64,000 nucleotides of DNA, from assembly GCA_030674185.1 (NCBI GenBank), contig CM060307.1:47086181-47150180 (forward strand). The letters are read 5' to 3'. The position numbers were made by a program, and so were the translations under genes. The notes under the pieces were generated by a model. It saw only the letters and a program-made list of their open reading frames with translations, was not told the origin of the DNA and made no database searches. Every line of letters begins with the position of its first letter. Position 1 is the first letter of the stretch. Below are positions 36,435 through 49,422 of the stretch, one piece after another. The stretch comes from Monoplex corrugatus (Eukaryota; Mollusca; Gastropoda; Littorinimorpha; Ranellidae).

Positions 36435-37113
36435 CAGTTCTGAGCCTCCATCTCAGTGCTATGTCATACACAAATGCAAGAGAACAAAAGCACTGCTATT
36501 GTATAATAACTGCTAAAAAAACAACAAACAAACCAATTACGTCAAGTTTAACACAAAATCAACAAGTTAATACAACTACACCACTAAACTCTTCAAGATC
36601 ACTAGTCGTGCATCCTCAGATTTTTTCTGAGCTTAAAAAAAACAAGCCACTGGAAAACAATACAAGCCACTGGAAAACAATATAATACTGTATCTGATTT
36701 CACTACACTGGCATCAGAACAGTGAAGCTCACTAATACCTCAAGAACTGCATTGATGTGTTACTTTTTTTGACAATACTCAGGTGAACTACCCTTCTATT
36801 ATCAAGTATCAGCACTCAACCGACATCAGAATCATGGAATATGAACTGAAACTATGACCAGACTTAACATCAGAAACAAAAATATTTTAAAAACTAAAGA
36901 TGATTGATGCAACGTTTGATTTGAGAGAAAGGATCCCCTCCCCCCAAAAAAACAACAAACAAATAAACAAAAAACATCACACACACACAAAAGAAAATAA
37001 AACCATGAAAATATGACAAATACAGGTCCTGATAACAGCTAAAATGACTAGTTCAGGCTGGTCAAGGTACACCTTGTAATCAACTGCTGTGAGATCTCTC
37101 CTGTAACATTCTC

Positions 37114-37170
37114 AAGTGTGTGTGTGTGTGTGCGTGTGCGTGTGTGTGTGCGTGCGTATGTGTGTGTGAG

Positions 37171-37237
<67 letters not shown>

Positions 37238-37281
37238 CGACTGTTTATGGTGTGTGTGTGTGTGTGTGTGTGTGTGGTGTG

Positions 37282-37317
<36 letters not shown>

Positions 37318-37335
37318 TGGAGTGGTGTGTGTACG
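37114..37335. repeat. (TG)n microsatellite
   Basis: About 220 bases, interrupted near 37238-37252. Confidence 0.97.
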
Positions 37336-37612
37336 GCGCACGCGGCCTAACAGTGTAGGTCCATGTTGCTCTATTCAAGTTAAATGTATACAACACATTT
37401 CTTGGATTAAATGTACACGATAACAGAGAGGCAATCCATCCTTAATCTGCTGTGTACTCTCTCTGTCTCTCCAAGTCTCGCATATATACTTTAATTTTCA
37501 CCCCACCACGCCTTCTGCACAGAATTTGTTCACAAGTTAAATCCATACTGCACTGCATCTACAGCTTCTATGCATTCACTTAGTTCTCACAAGTATATGT
37601 TTTGTGTCCCCT

Positions 37613-37941
37613 CTATTCCCCATGCATACACTGAAGTCGGTCATTAGTTCTGATGTATTTTTTGACAGTAAGTCTCATCAAGTCTTCTTCATCCCTTAAC
37701 CCGAGGGTCAAAGGATCATAACCTCTCCCCACGACTCCTTTTACTGCCTTTCTTGCTGTTTGTTTTTTCCACCACTTTCTCCAATACTGATTCTGTTTTT
37801 CACGATACTGCCTGTAACGCTCAGGGTTTTGTTTTATGCGTTCCCTGTAGCGACGTGATCTCTCCAATTTCTTGAATCTATTCATCTGCAGAGACTGGAA
37901 CGGCACATGAGGCACAGGTTGGGCCCGCCCGGGCCTGACAA
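37613..37941 (-). CDS. basic RYR motif exon with disturbed 5' end (copy H)
   Basis: A textbook acceptor (CTGTGTTTCTTATTTCAG, AG at 37984-37983) lies where expected, but reading from it in the array's phase 1 never reaches the motif frame: it meets TGA at about 37886, and the frame of the motif has a TGA between that acceptor and position 37954. The start given here assumes a weaker AG at 37943-37942, which restores phase 1. The downstream part is intact: the motif (RSRRYRERIKQNPERY, then QYREKQNQYWRKWW) is close to consensus. It is followed by the longest tail of any copy, about 45 residues with an acidic segment. It may use the internal AG, carry a one-base sequence error, or be decaying. 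Coding potential looks real; usage is uncertain. Confidence 0.6.
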
Positions 37942-38941
37942 CTGTATACCGCAACCGTGATCAATTCCTCCCAGCATGCTCACTGAAATAAGAAACACAG
38001 TCCCTTCAACTGATGTGACTCTGGCATGCACTTTTATTTCCATAGGTTACAAGCCTTTTTTCTTCCTTTCACAGAATTATATGCATGTGATACAACTTTT
38101 TGTCTCTGATTTAAAATAATTCGAATAAAAAATGCCTGTGCTAAAAAGTAAGCAATAGTCAGGCAGGGCATTCAATTAAAAATGTCCATGCATGGTACAA
38201 GTTTTTTTTTTCTTCCCTATGTGTATTTAGATACATAGTAAATAGTCATAAAACAAGACAGACAGATCATATACACAGATAATATCACACACAAGTTTCA
38301 CAAACTGTTTTTAAAGAACAGAAAACAAAACAAAAATAGAATTAAAAGAATGAGTTTGATTGATGAAACAAGAGCACTCACTCACCCTGACAAACAGGTC
38401 AGATCAAACAACTTAGTTTTTATATTTCAGAGCGGAAACAGCCAATTCCCATGAACATTTTATGGCTGTTTCTACAATATTTTATAACCTGAGTGTCAAC
38501 AGTTATTAAGTCCTACTGAAAAAGCACAACTCTGTGAACATTTCACTGCTGTTTCTATATGACTGTGAACGCAATGTCAACATCTATTAGGTCCTACTGA
38601 GTATACACTATGATTCACTGTGCACAACACCTACTCCTTCAGCATGAAACTGCCAACATCAATTTACAGTAGCAGTCTTGAGGAAAATGTTTTAATGAAG
38701 TTACATGTAAAGCCCATATGTATCCCAAATCAACAACTAATGTAGAACAGACCTAACATTCTTCTCGCTTGTGACAACGCATGGGGAAATCATGAACACA
38801 GTTCTAACAGAATCAGGTTAAAGTTTTGCAATGTCCACAATCTGAACCATTTTCCATGGAAAAAAGGCCAAATAAAATCATTCTGTCACAATTCCATGGA
38901 TTCATTAATTTCAAAATTGTTCAATTAAAAAGTGAGCAAGT

Positions 38942-39102
38942 GTGAGTGATGAGTGTGTGTGTATGTGCGTGTATGTGTGTGTGTGTGTATGTGTGTGTAT
39001 GTGTGTGTATGTGTGTGTGTGCGTGCACATGATGCAAGTGCATGTGTGCACACACACGTGCATGTGCGTGTGTGCGTATGTGTATTTGTGTGGGTGTAAG
39101 TC
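38942..39102. repeat. (TG)n/(TATG) microsatellite
   Basis: Variable TG and TATG units. Confidence 0.93.
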
Positions 39103-39396
39103 TTTCAAAAATATCACTATTTTTAAGGTTAGGCCGGTTTCCCCCACATGGCTAAAAAATCAGGACACCAAAATTATCTACTGAATGCAGCACCACAATT
39201 TACTCAAAAAAACTTCCACGTGATGACTGCATAGAAAGCCAGAGTAAATCACTCCTTTTTGACATCTGTTCTAATTAAAAAGCCAACAACCTCTTAAGAA
39301 CAATTGTGTCATTACTGCCACTTATCAGAGAAAATGATTTCAAAACTTCTCACACTACTTTAAAGGATTTTCCCCTTTATCAGACATTTTTCTTTG

Positions 39397-39545
39397 GTTG
39401 GTTGTATGTGTTGGTTGGCTTGTCTGGGGTTTTGTTGTAACTGGGTTAGTTGGTTGGTTGGTTGGTTGCTTGGTTGGTTGCTTGGTTGGCTGGTTGGCTG
39501 GCTGGTTGGTTGGTTGGCTGGCTGGTTGGTTGAATGGTTGGTGTT
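39397..39545. repeat. (TTGG)n/(TTGGCTGG)n repeat
   Basis: TTGGTTGGTTGG and GGCTGGTTGG units without longer structure. The Trp/Gly/Leu frame over it is an artefact. Confidence 0.9.
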
Positions 39546-40173
39546 TTTTGTGAGGGCTTTTTTTCTTCTTCTCATTTTGCTGTTTATTTAGAGGTAATCA
39601 CAGCACAAATCTGCATCACAAAGTAAAAGCGTGCACTCCTGTTAGATGTAATTATCCTTCACTGCTGATTATTTTGGCTATAGCGTAAGCCGAGAAATTT
39701 TCTAGAAAAATGAAAACAATATGCAAGGTCTACAATTTTTGCTCACTCATATCTACAAAACAATGTAAAAAACAAAACAACGTAGGCTCTATATAAAATG
39801 AATAAAAAAAAAGAACTTTGGGGGGTGGGGGTGGGGGGCAACAATGTAATTTGCAACACTGAACCAAACTGTCACGTTCTTCCTGAAATATCACTTTTTA
39901 TTTACACCACACACACACACACACTCTCTCTCTCTCTCACACACACACACATACACAGATGATGACGCAGAAATAGAAAATTGGGCAGTCACATCACAAT
40001 TTGAATAAACATCAGAGTTGTGTACAACGTATTTTCCTGTGATCAGATTATAAATAAATGAATGTATAAGTAACTGAATCATTGCTGTATGGCAATATTC
40101 TCCAAGCTCATTAGGACTCGCAGCATGTTAGGCATTTACAAGACAAAGAGTGTAACACATACAGAAACATCGA

Positions 40174-40273
<100 letters not shown>

Positions 40274-40892
40274 CCTTCATACATGTATGCAAACGAGCAA
40301 ATACTATCAACATCTAACCATACATAGACATACAGCTATAGTTGTAAACATATTCATGTACACACATGAATGATCACATAATACACGATGCCATGTGATC
40401 AGTAATTTGAAGTGAAAGTACATTCACGATTATTTAAGTCTTTCGCCTATCTTCTCCACTTGAAGCACGTCTGGAAATGATTTTACACTGTACATCTTTC
40501 TGCTGTGAAAGTACTGCTCGTGTAAGCACACACATGTATACAAGCTGTCCATAAGACTGCAAGCATTACAATACTTCACACTACTATACCTTTTAACTGA
40601 TCACATGAACCTGACATACTATGGACAATCAACAATTTTCATTTCCTACAATTTTTTTTTCATTAATATCTGTTCTTTCTAGTCCCACCTCAGCTGTCTC
40701 CATATATACATGTATGCGTATTTGTGTCTTCAGCTGAACATCCTCTACTACTGCTAGTCACAAGCAGCTCATGGTCAGATTTTGAGAAGCTAGAGACACT
40801 GCAATGCTACTGACGTTACCTGATCACAGTGCAATGTGTTCTTATCTACTTTAATGCCACTAACATTACCTGATCTCAGTGCTACATGTGAT

Positions 40893-41140
40893 CTACAGCT
40901 GGCTACTCAGCTGATAGTCTGTTTCATACAGCTGTTTCATTTTATTTCTGTATTTCTTGTTGTATAGTCTTTGGTGCTCAAGATAATTCCCATACAATGC
41001 CGGATTCTGTCTCAAGCGTTCCCTGCGCCGACGTTGGTACACTGTATTAGGCTTTGTTGCAGTCGAGGGTTTCACTTGGCTTGCTACAGATCTTTCTAAA
41101 AGGTTCATCCCATGGAAATGACCAAATTCCACAGAGGTCA
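40893..41140 (-). CDS. alternative terminal exon, basic RYR motif (copy I)
   Basis: The acceptor AG at 41142-41141 follows an uninterrupted T8 tract, and entry is phase 1. It encodes about 82 residues. The motif occupies residues 35-71 (YQRRRRERLRQNPALY, then NYLEHQRLYNKKY). Position 5 is Arg instead of the usual Tyr, and one helix carries Leu-Glu-His where others have Arg-Glu-Lys, so this copy is somewhat diverged. A tail of about 11 residues (ETDYQLSSQL) follows the motif, whereas most copies stop almost at its end. Same inferred role as the other motif exons. Confidence 0.8.
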
Positions 41141-41764
41141 CTGAAAAAAAATTCATAACAAATTTTATGGTTGAATTATTAGTTTTTAATGTTATGAGTT
41201 TTAAGTTATGTAAATTCTTATTTGCAGTAATGTGACACGTCACACCAAATGTCACAATTCTCTCCCCTTAACAAAAAACTGAATTCAGGGACACTGAGCA
41301 AATAACACTTCAATAGATCAAAAGTAACAGACAGCCATTACGCCCATAGTCACTGTCATAGTGTCACGGAGGGAACCAGAACTAAGATTTGTGCTCACCT
41401 GCATGTATTCACAAACACATACTACGCATGCACACATACACACAAGCACAGGCACACAGTTTTCACATGCAAACTCGCATATATGACACCTAATACAAAC
41501 ACAAATACACAATGCACGCACATCTCAATGAGGCTGTCCCATGTACAACATGTACGCATACACACACGCTAGGGAATGGAGGGGTGGGGAAGACAGCGGC
41601 CAGATGACAAATATATTATCAAACAAAAGTAACATTTTTCACAACATGAAAGGCTGAAATATTTTAATTAGTATAAGCGCATTCCAAAACCTAAGCACAG
41701 AATCATGTGTGCATTCTTGTGTATGTATGACCAAGACACAATGACAGAAGGGAAGACAGAAAGA

Positions 41765-42025
41765 GAGGGAGAGAGGGAGGGAGAAATACACAAATGTGGA
41801 GAGGGAGAGAGAGGAGAGAGACAAAGTTTTACAAACATGACAATTAGGAGGGAGGGGGAGGCAGAGAGAGAGAGGAGAGAGAGACAAAGAGCTTCACAAA
41901 CATGACAGTTTAGAGGGAGGGGGGAGAGAGAGAGAGACAGAGCTTCACAAACATGACAGTTTAGAGGGAGGGAGGGAGGGAGAGAGAGAGAGTGAGAAAG
42001 ATCTTCACAACATGACAGTTTAATA
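41765..42025. repeat. degenerate 60-base repeats, 4 copies
   Basis: Each copy is (GA)-rich followed by CAAAGAGCTTCACAAACATG-like sequence and GACAGTTTAGAGGGAGGG. Confidence 0.82.
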
Positions 42026-42547
42026 TCAATGGCACAGTATATTTCTTTAGGATCCGCAGTCCACAGTCACCCAATCAAAACAGCTAGCCGTTTTAACCCA
42101 TCCTCCCATTCAGACACAGCTGAAGAAATATCAACATCTGGTTTTCTTGTTGGTAGCACATGTTTCTGGATCAATATTAAAAGATGTATCCTGCATGTGT
42201 CCGTGTATAGTACAAACCAGTACTGCAACATTGTTCCCACTAAAAAGAGTAAACTACTCTGTTTCCAGTCAGACCCTACTTCAAAGTCCTTTTGGTGGAT
42301 TTTCACAACCACATCGTTTTATTTAGTTCTTTTCATAACTCCAGTTGTCATTTTTCTCCTGTGAGATAAACTGAAATCAACAAACTGATAGCACACATTC
42401 GTTTTCATTACAGCTATCTTTCGCTGCTACCTAACCTATTGTACTTTTAAGTGGCAGAAAGCAAACTGGCTAACAACAGTGTGGAAACAATTTGGAATGA
42501 ACAAATATTACCTGTTCATGCGAAGGGCTTTTCATCCCCAATCTAGA

Positions 42548-42801
42548 TTATCTGAAATGCCTAAATTTGCTAAAGTATTTCCTGTTGTATTGCTGTTGTT
42601 TCTCCTGGTAACGTTTCAGTCGTTCAGGGTTTTGTTTCAAACGTTCTCGGTATCGTCGCATTCTCTCTGCATTTTTAGACAAGCCAGTCTTAAAAGATGA
42701 ATGCCCCGCACTGACTTCAGTGTTCCATGGGAACAAACTAGGTTGGGTACTGTAGTCTGGCTCCGACAGTTCTCTGTCCACTCCAGACGCCGCAAACAAC
42801 A
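42548..42801 (-). CDS. alternative terminal exon, basic RYR motif (copy J)
   Basis: The acceptor AG at 42803-42802 follows GGTGGTTTTCTTTC, and entry is phase 1. It encodes about 84 residues. The linker (1-46) is rich in Ser, Glu and Pro. The motif fills residues 47-83 and ends at the stop: RMRRYRERLKQNPERL, then RYQEKQQQYNRKY. Position-13 Pro and position-23 Gln are both kept. A minus-strand AATAAA at 42318-42323 lies about 225 bases past the stop and is a good poly(A) signal candidate. Plus-strand frames over this exon are antisense shadows. Confidence 0.83.
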
Positions 42802-43499
42802 CTGAAAGAAAACCACCACATGGTCAGACCCTTAAACACTGGAGAAGAACAAACTCCACATTCTCAACAAATCTGGCCAGTCCTGAACTGAATAGCTTAC
42901 CACAGTATAAGGAACATGAACACACACACACACAATTTTCACACATATTTTGATGAATCTACCCTGTGAATGACACAAGCCCCTGCCTTACCCATCCCCA
43001 AATTACGACCCCCAACAGGTCTAGCAAAACAGAACATCTGTCATATTGTAATAAGTTCAATGAGTAACAGCGTATGTGTTAACTATTAGTGTTCTGACAA
43101 AAATTAAAATGGCAGTACCAGGAATAATACACTTTTTCCTTAAGACTTTGTCAGAGCCAAGACTGTTGTAATTTTTAACTTGGGCTTGCCATTCAAAGCA
43201 TAAAGACATTTTATTTTGGTATTTTAATGTAAAAATATTTGATTTTCAATATTTAGCGCTTTGGGCTTCAAACAAAAAACACAGTAAGCTTCACAAGACA
43301 TGAAATTCTAATGCCAATGGCACAGTATTATATCTCCTGAAATGCAGCAGTGTGGCACCAACAAATCGCAAAAGCTAGCCACAGCGAATCATTAGATGCA
43401 ATAAATGTGATGCACCAAAAGCTCAGAAGCCAAAACTTATAAATAATTCAAATTTATACACAAAGTAAGATCATGGCCATACAGAATATTTGCTTTTAA

Positions 43500-43890
43500 A
43501 ACAGTAAGCTTCAATCATTATTACCATGCAGTATCTGTATTTTTTCCTTGATGACAACACAAGCTTAATTATCATTACATGCCAAAATCTGAGGTTTTTC
43601 CCCCTCTTCTTGACAACACAAGCTTCAATCATCATTACCGTGTAGAATCATGTTTTTTTCTTTACGACAAACACAAGCTTCTGTCGCCATTACCATGCAA
43701 ACTTATTTTTCTTTCTTGCTGACAATTTCTACCATATTACCATGCAAGATCTGTTGGTGGTTTTTGTCTTATGACAACACAAGTTTTCATTACCATGTAT
43801 ATTTTTTCTTAGTTGATTAATATAGTCATTTTTCTTGTTTGACAAAACAAGCTTCAATCACTATTACCAAGCAGAATATCTTTTCCCCCT
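43500..43890. repeat. degenerate 55-65-base repeats, about 7 copies
   Basis: A recurrent GACAACACAAGCTTCAATCA, then ATTACCATGCA, then a T-rich run. Copies are diverged by substitutions and small gaps. Confidence 0.8.
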
Positions 43891-44313
43891 TTGTGGAAAA
43901 CACAAACTTTTATCATCTGTGTGGCTCAGAAAAAGAAATTTTGTTAACTGTGGCCTCCGGTCCATCCGAATGTGAATGGGGGTATCCAATCCAATTCAAT
44001 TCATGGTTGGAGAAGGTACAGTAGTGAGACAGGGGTGATGGTCACTTCTGTGGTGTTGGCTTTGACAAAAAGTTAAGACGTCTGTTACTTCATTTTCCTA
44101 CGACTTTCCAGTAATAACAATAATAGAATAATCTGTATTTTACCTTCCAATAAAATTGACTACCAAACAGCACAACAGAGTCAGCAAAAACAAAAACAGT
44201 AAAACAGAGAAAAATACGTTTCTGATCTTGATAAATCCTATCTGGGGCAGTGAAATGTAATCAGGAATCAATAAATACTAACCTTCCTCAAAATAACTAA
44301 TATCCAATAATGT

Positions 44314-44474
44314 CTAACCCTTTGACTCCCGCACCCTATCCACCAAATGCAAAAACTTAACCCTTTGACTCCCTCATCCTGATGACGGGGATGATGGGGT
44401 CATAGGGTTAAGTTTTTGCTTTGTTAGCATCGTTGACAATGTAGGATGCTGGTGGGTGTGGGAGTCAAAAGGCT
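44314..44474. mobile_element. TTAA palindromic element, copy 14
   Basis: Both outer TTAA are eroded (CTAACCC and AAAGGCTC). The centre is shortened to a GATGACGGGGATGATGG core. Confidence 0.7.
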
Positions 44475-44667
44475 CACAAACAAATACAATATCACCATCA
44501 GCTTGGTCTATCAGAGTGCATGATGTCCTTTTTTTTTTGTTCAATACATTCATTCCGGTTTTGAACATCACAAAAAACAATATAATTAATCAAACAATCA
44601 CAAAACAAGTAATCAAACAAATACAGCACGTAACTGAACAGCCAGTTTCTGCACACATACACAGAAA

Positions 44668-44924
44668 TCACGTTGACATTCGCTGTTGCAGTCTTTTCTT
44701 TTCGCGATAGCGCTTTTCATAAAGACTTTGCTTTTCCCGGTATCTGCGATACAAGAAAGGATTCTGCTTCAAACGTTCTCTGTACAGGCGACTCATCTCT
44801 GTGTTCCTATTGTACCTTGCCCCTTGTATGTGGGAATGAACAGGCATTGGCTGCCACCTAGATGAAAAACTCCCCCAATCCAATGCTGAACTTTCGTTGA
44901 ACTGATCCGGGCCCACAGCACACA
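44668..44924 (-). CDS. alternative terminal exon, basic RYR motif (copy K)
   Basis: The acceptor AG at 44926-44925 has a near-ideal pyrimidine tract (CTTTTTCTTTTGTTTATTTTC), and entry is phase 1. It encodes about 85 residues. Residues 1-43 are a Ser/Trp/Pro/His linker. Residues 44-80 are the 37-residue motif shared by eleven exons in this window, here reading SRLYRERLKQNP then YRRYREKQ and YEKRYREKK. The motif is strongly basic and should form amphipathic helices broken by the invariant Pro at its position 13. I do not know a named family for it. DNA or RNA binding is inferred from charge and from its place among DNA-binding exons. It is one of the least diverged copies, close to the consensus. 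Confidence 0.83.
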
Positions 44925-45129
44925 CTGAAAATAAACAAAAGAAAAAGTTCCTTACATCTATAGCTTTATTCCCCTCCTATTTCTCCAATGAAAATCTACA
45001 AGTTCTACACTATATCGTCTAATCCACATTTGGTAATATGGAACATTTTTACTGTGTGTTGGTGGAAAGCAAGTGAGAATTCAGTAACATCTTTTCACTG
45101 TGTGCAGGTGTGCATGAAGAAACAAAGAG

Positions 45130-45151
45130 GAAAAGAGAGAGGGGGAGGGAG

Positions 45152-45191
<40 letters not shown>

Positions 45192-45297
45192 ACTGAAACA
45201 CGGTTCACTAAGGACACCAAGCCATACCCAGTAAGGGAAAGAGGGAGAGAAAAAGAGAGGGCGGGAGGGAGGGGAGAGAGAGAGAGATTGTGTTTGT

Positions 45298-45328
<31 letters not shown>

Positions 45329-45400
45329 TGTGTTGTGTGGTGGTGTTGTGTGGTGGTGTGGTGTGCGCGTGCGCGCGCGCGCCGCACGCGCGTGTGCATG
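45130..45400. repeat. (CA)n, (GA)n and (TG)n block
   Basis: CA at 45156-45191, GA at 45240-45285, and TG with GGTG and GCGC at 45298-45395. Confidence 0.95.
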
Positions 45401-45735
45401 AAAAAACAGGCATTCGAAGTTAAATAGGAATCTAAATCATGTACTTTATGTATGGTATGGAGATGAACCAATTCACTACTAACCAGTATAGGGTATTTAA
45501 AGGATGTTTACCATTTATGATCTTAATTTCAGTTTGTCAAGAAAACATTATATGTACAGCACTAATATGCACAAACACCATAAAACATTATATGTACAGC
45601 ACTAATATGCACTAACACCACAGACGCCAAATGACAGAAGGATTATACAGAAGACCAAGAACTGACTTTCACACAATGTAGACCATATTAATTTTTAATT
45701 GCAGTACAGCAAAACATGCAGTCAATACTCTGTGT

Positions 45736-45905
<170 letters not shown>

Positions 45906-46117
45906 GCATTTGTGAGTATGTTGTGCTTGTGTGTGCATGCACGTGCATGTGTGCGCGAGTGTTTGTTCGAAATCACTGCAGAAATGGTCTCCATAAGACA
46001 AAATTCTGGAAACAAACATGTGAACCCACTGAAGAAGTGACATGACAGGAAATGACAACATTACATAGGAGAAGACAGAATGAGTACGAAAAAAGCACAA
46101 GTGGTTTGAGGGACATA

Positions 46118-46390
<273 letters not shown>

Positions 46391-46583
46391 TACGCCCATA
46401 AAGCACCAGGGTAGATGAGGGAGTGGGGAGAGAAGAAGGGGAACAGTTCAACAGGAACAAAAGTACACAAGACTGGATAGATAACAGACTCTATTTAATG
46501 ACAAATTAATCATTCAATACAAGAAGGAAGGAATCACAGAAGTTTTAACAACAAGATGCACATCCCCAATCTCCATGCAGCCA

Positions 46584-46776
46584 TTAACCCTTTGATTCCT
46601 GCGTCCTATCCACCAACTACAAAAACTTAACCCTTTGACTCCCTCATCCTATCCACCAGCTTCCTGCAGGAAGATGGTGGATAGGGTGAGGAAATCAAAG
46701 GGTTACATTTTTGTTTTGCTAGTTTAGTTGACAATGCAGGATGCTGGTGGACAGAGTGCTTGAATCAAAAGGTTAA
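46584..46776. mobile_element. TTAA palindromic element, copy 15
   Basis: Full length, TTAA at both ends, inner centre TTCCTGCAGGAAGATGG. Confidence 0.8.
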
Positions 46777-46984
46777 ACTTAGTGAACAGTCCACACCTCC
46801 GCACTGGATGAACCAAGCAATTAACAACTGACTTTTCTCAAATATGTTAAAAGTACTGTTCAATTACTGATTTCATACCATTTCACATTATTTACATTTT
46901 CTCATGAAGCCGAGTCTCGAGGCACACTAACAACCTGGGTCACTAAAATTCACTCTCACTCTCTCTCTCATCAATCTCTCATTC

Positions 46985-46987
46985 ACC

Positions 46988-47023
<36 letters not shown>

Positions 47024-47048
47024 CACACACACATTTATATGAAAATGA

Positions 47049-47109
<61 letters not shown>

Positions 47110-47150
47110 ACACCCCAGCACATGCACACACACATTTATATGAAAATGAC
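46985..47150. repeat. duplicated (CA)n block
   Basis: CACATTTATATGAAAATGAC follows a CA run twice (47030 and 47130). Confidence 0.9.
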
Positions 47151-47715
47151 ATTTTCACAGCCTATCTCCCACCAAGGCAATGTTTCTGGCCTGTAGTCAA
47201 TAAATAAAATGATTGGTGCCTTGCATCAAGACTATTTAAAAGGAGTTTATTGAATGTCCATTAGAACACGTGCGCGCGAAAAGTGGTTTATTGAATGTCC
47301 ATTAGTGATGTTGTAGTCTTATGAAATATTTAAAATTTTCACATCCTGGAATCAGACACTTGCTTGCAGGACTACAAGTCCAGAAGCAGCAAGTGTAATA
47401 ATTAAGGCGAAAAAAGACTGCAGTGAGTAGACTTGCTTGTTGATTTTTCCAGAGTTCAGACAGGTTTTACTATTTGTTCTTCCCCCCGTTTCTTTTTGCA
47501 CAAATTTCGCCCACTAACTTTTTGTGGCATGAATTCAGTGCAGACACTTCATCTCAGCAATGAACGTGGGGGTAGCGGGGATTAAAATAAAAAGAATGTT
47601 ATCACTGTCAGAACGTGTAGATTATTTTTGCCTTCAACTGCATGAGAACCGCCAGGTTTTCCTGAAAGAGACCACTCATGAGATCGTAACACTTGACAGC
47701 CAGTAGGTACTGCAA

Positions 47716-47984
47716 TCATTCCCAAAAGACCAGTTTGGTGTGGTATGTCACAAAACATTCTGATGGACATAGCGGTGGCTGACTCGGGCAAACTGGACAG
47801 AACCATCTGGTATCATGCCGGATGCGTTTTCTGGCACACACCCGACACTTGCGGTATGGCTTGCTTTTTTTCTGGGTGGCAGGGATTTCTGCTGGAGTGT
47901 GGTGACCAGTGAGTCGTATATGATCGTCCTTATTCACCTGATACATTGCTTCTCCTTCCTCCATTGGGAACAGCTGGCTGCCAT
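47716..47984 (-). CDS. alternative terminal exon: piggyBac-type C-terminal zinc finger (copy 2)
   Basis: The acceptor AG at 47986-47985 follows TTGACCCTGTTTC, and entry is phase 1. It encodes about 89 residues. A short linker with Gly, Met and Glu leads to a basic stretch (KKSKPYR) and a finger with C47-x2-C50, C63-x2-C66, C73-x3-C77 and H82. The core RHDTRWFCPVC closely matches the copy at 48.7 kb, while the linkers differ. As with that copy, the finger resembles the zinc tail of piggyBac transposases without the catalytic domain. The stop follows FWE shortly after the last His. Minus-strand AATAAA hexamers occur near 47287-47292 and 47243-47248, plausible for poly(A) addition. The function is inferred to be DNA binding with a different specificity from its twin. 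Confidence 0.83.
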
Positions 47985-48689
47985 CTGAAACAGGGTCAAC
48001 CATATCGCTGCAGTGTGCTTAATCCATCCCCACTCGATGTCAGATACTGCTGGTATCTAATAACACAGATACCACAGTGGGGTTTTTTGGGTTTTTTATT
48101 ACACAAACACGTCAACCATCATTCCAGTAAATCTGTGCTGGAGAAACACTCACCAAATCTTAAACTTCCCCTTCATTCAGTATGGTGTTTCAATGTCAGT
48201 ATTCAATATGAAGCTTATTTCTTAAACACACAATCTGCCAAAAAGACAAGGTAGTTTCACTAAACGCAGTGATTTAACATTAAAGATCTATCATACGTGC
48301 CTGATGCTAAATTTATCACTTGACCATTATACAGGAGAAAAAGGAATGAAAAAAAAGTTCAGACAAGTCAAAAGTGTCACCAAACATTCAAAACATTTCC
48401 CGAATTTAACATATACAAATATACGCAGTATTCCGACAAGCCTATTGTTGGCATAACGTCTACTGATCTGACAAGAGTATTGCACACGCTGTTGTGAAAG
48501 GTCACTTAAGTGTTACACTAAAATCTACATGCACAACACTACAAATACTGCACTGTACAACACTGGAGTAAGTGTGAAGACTCATGTTTGTGCTCTTCTG
48601 TCTTGTGACACATTTTCAACATACACCAATGCGATGATTTGGTCCTATCTACAACCACTTCCATGAAGCTCGTTGTACCCACATGAATG

Positions 48690-49036
48690 CTACCAGTAGA
48701 CAACTTTGGTGTGGAAATCTCCAAAACAGCCAGCCATGCAGAGAGCTGGGTGACTTGGACAAGAGCTGCAGAACCAACGAGTGTCTTTTCTAAATCCTTT
48801 TCTCAAGCATACACGACATTTTCTCCGTGGCTTAGGATTTTTTCCAGTGGGCGGGAATGCCCTCACTGATTGTGTGTGATCCTCAGACAGACGAACATCA
48901 TCGTCATTATTTCCGATAGGTGGGAAGGCATGCATATTGAGGCCACCAGCATCCATAAGAGAATGTTTGTCTTCCTGGTGTTCAGCCTGACTGTACATGT
49001 CCAACGACAGATTGACTGGTTTCTCTTCTTGATCAC
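48690..49036 (-). CDS. alternative terminal exon: piggyBac-type C-terminal zinc finger (copy 1)
   Basis: The acceptor AG at 49038-49037 follows TATTTTGGATGTTTC, and entry is phase 1. It encodes about 115 residues. The first 65 are an acidic, low-complexity linker in which AFPPxG occurs twice (residues about 37-42 and 60-65). Residues 73-109 form a cysteine-rich finger: C74-x2-C77, C90-x2-C93, C100-x3-C104 and H109, with the signature RKDTRWFC between the first two pairs. That is the pattern of the zinc-binding tail of piggyBac transposases (zf-Tnp_2-like), which in those enzymes contacts the transposon ends. The frame stops four residues after H109. No piggyBac DDE core is present. It is paired with a similar exon 0.7 kb downstream, consistent with tandem duplication. 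Confidence 0.83.
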
Positions 49037-49422
49037 CTGAAACATCCAAAATATCACAGCGCATCACCACACTGCGTCCTGTACTGCTGCTAACTGTCAG
49101 AACATTGTCTTACGCGTATTTCATCTATTACAGTGTGATAGGCTGTTAACTCCAAATAGTCTGACAGAAATTGCACAAAAACAAAAAACAACTACTGATT
49201 TACCAGTAACATTTAAAGGTCAAACATACCTTGACTGACGAAGTCATTTCAACCCTTATGCAGCCAATGTCGCATTAATGACCCTGGGCTGAGCGCAAAC
49301 ATCGCATTAACACAACAGACAACACAAGGAAACAAGCCTCGCAGTGGTTTAGCTATCTTGTAAGACAGTGCATGAAGCTGGACAATCACACGACTCATTC
49401 ATTTGCTTCATGCAAACGTAGC

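Larger units (their letters stand above)
30150..37612. other. long intron-like stretch without a confident exon
   Basis: The largest gap in the array (7.5 kb) apart from repeats. Four MITE copies and the composite satellite fall here. Acceptor-like sites at about 31040 and 31155 open only short frames. Confidence 0.5.

Noticed and set aside
39394..39591. Trp/Gly/Leu-rich frame resembling a repeat protein
   Set aside because: Translation of the (TTGG)n repeat.
42067..42312. Minus-strand frame ending VSEWEDGLKRLAVLIG
   Set aside because: No usable acceptor upstream. The only phase-1 AG leaves 16 residues.
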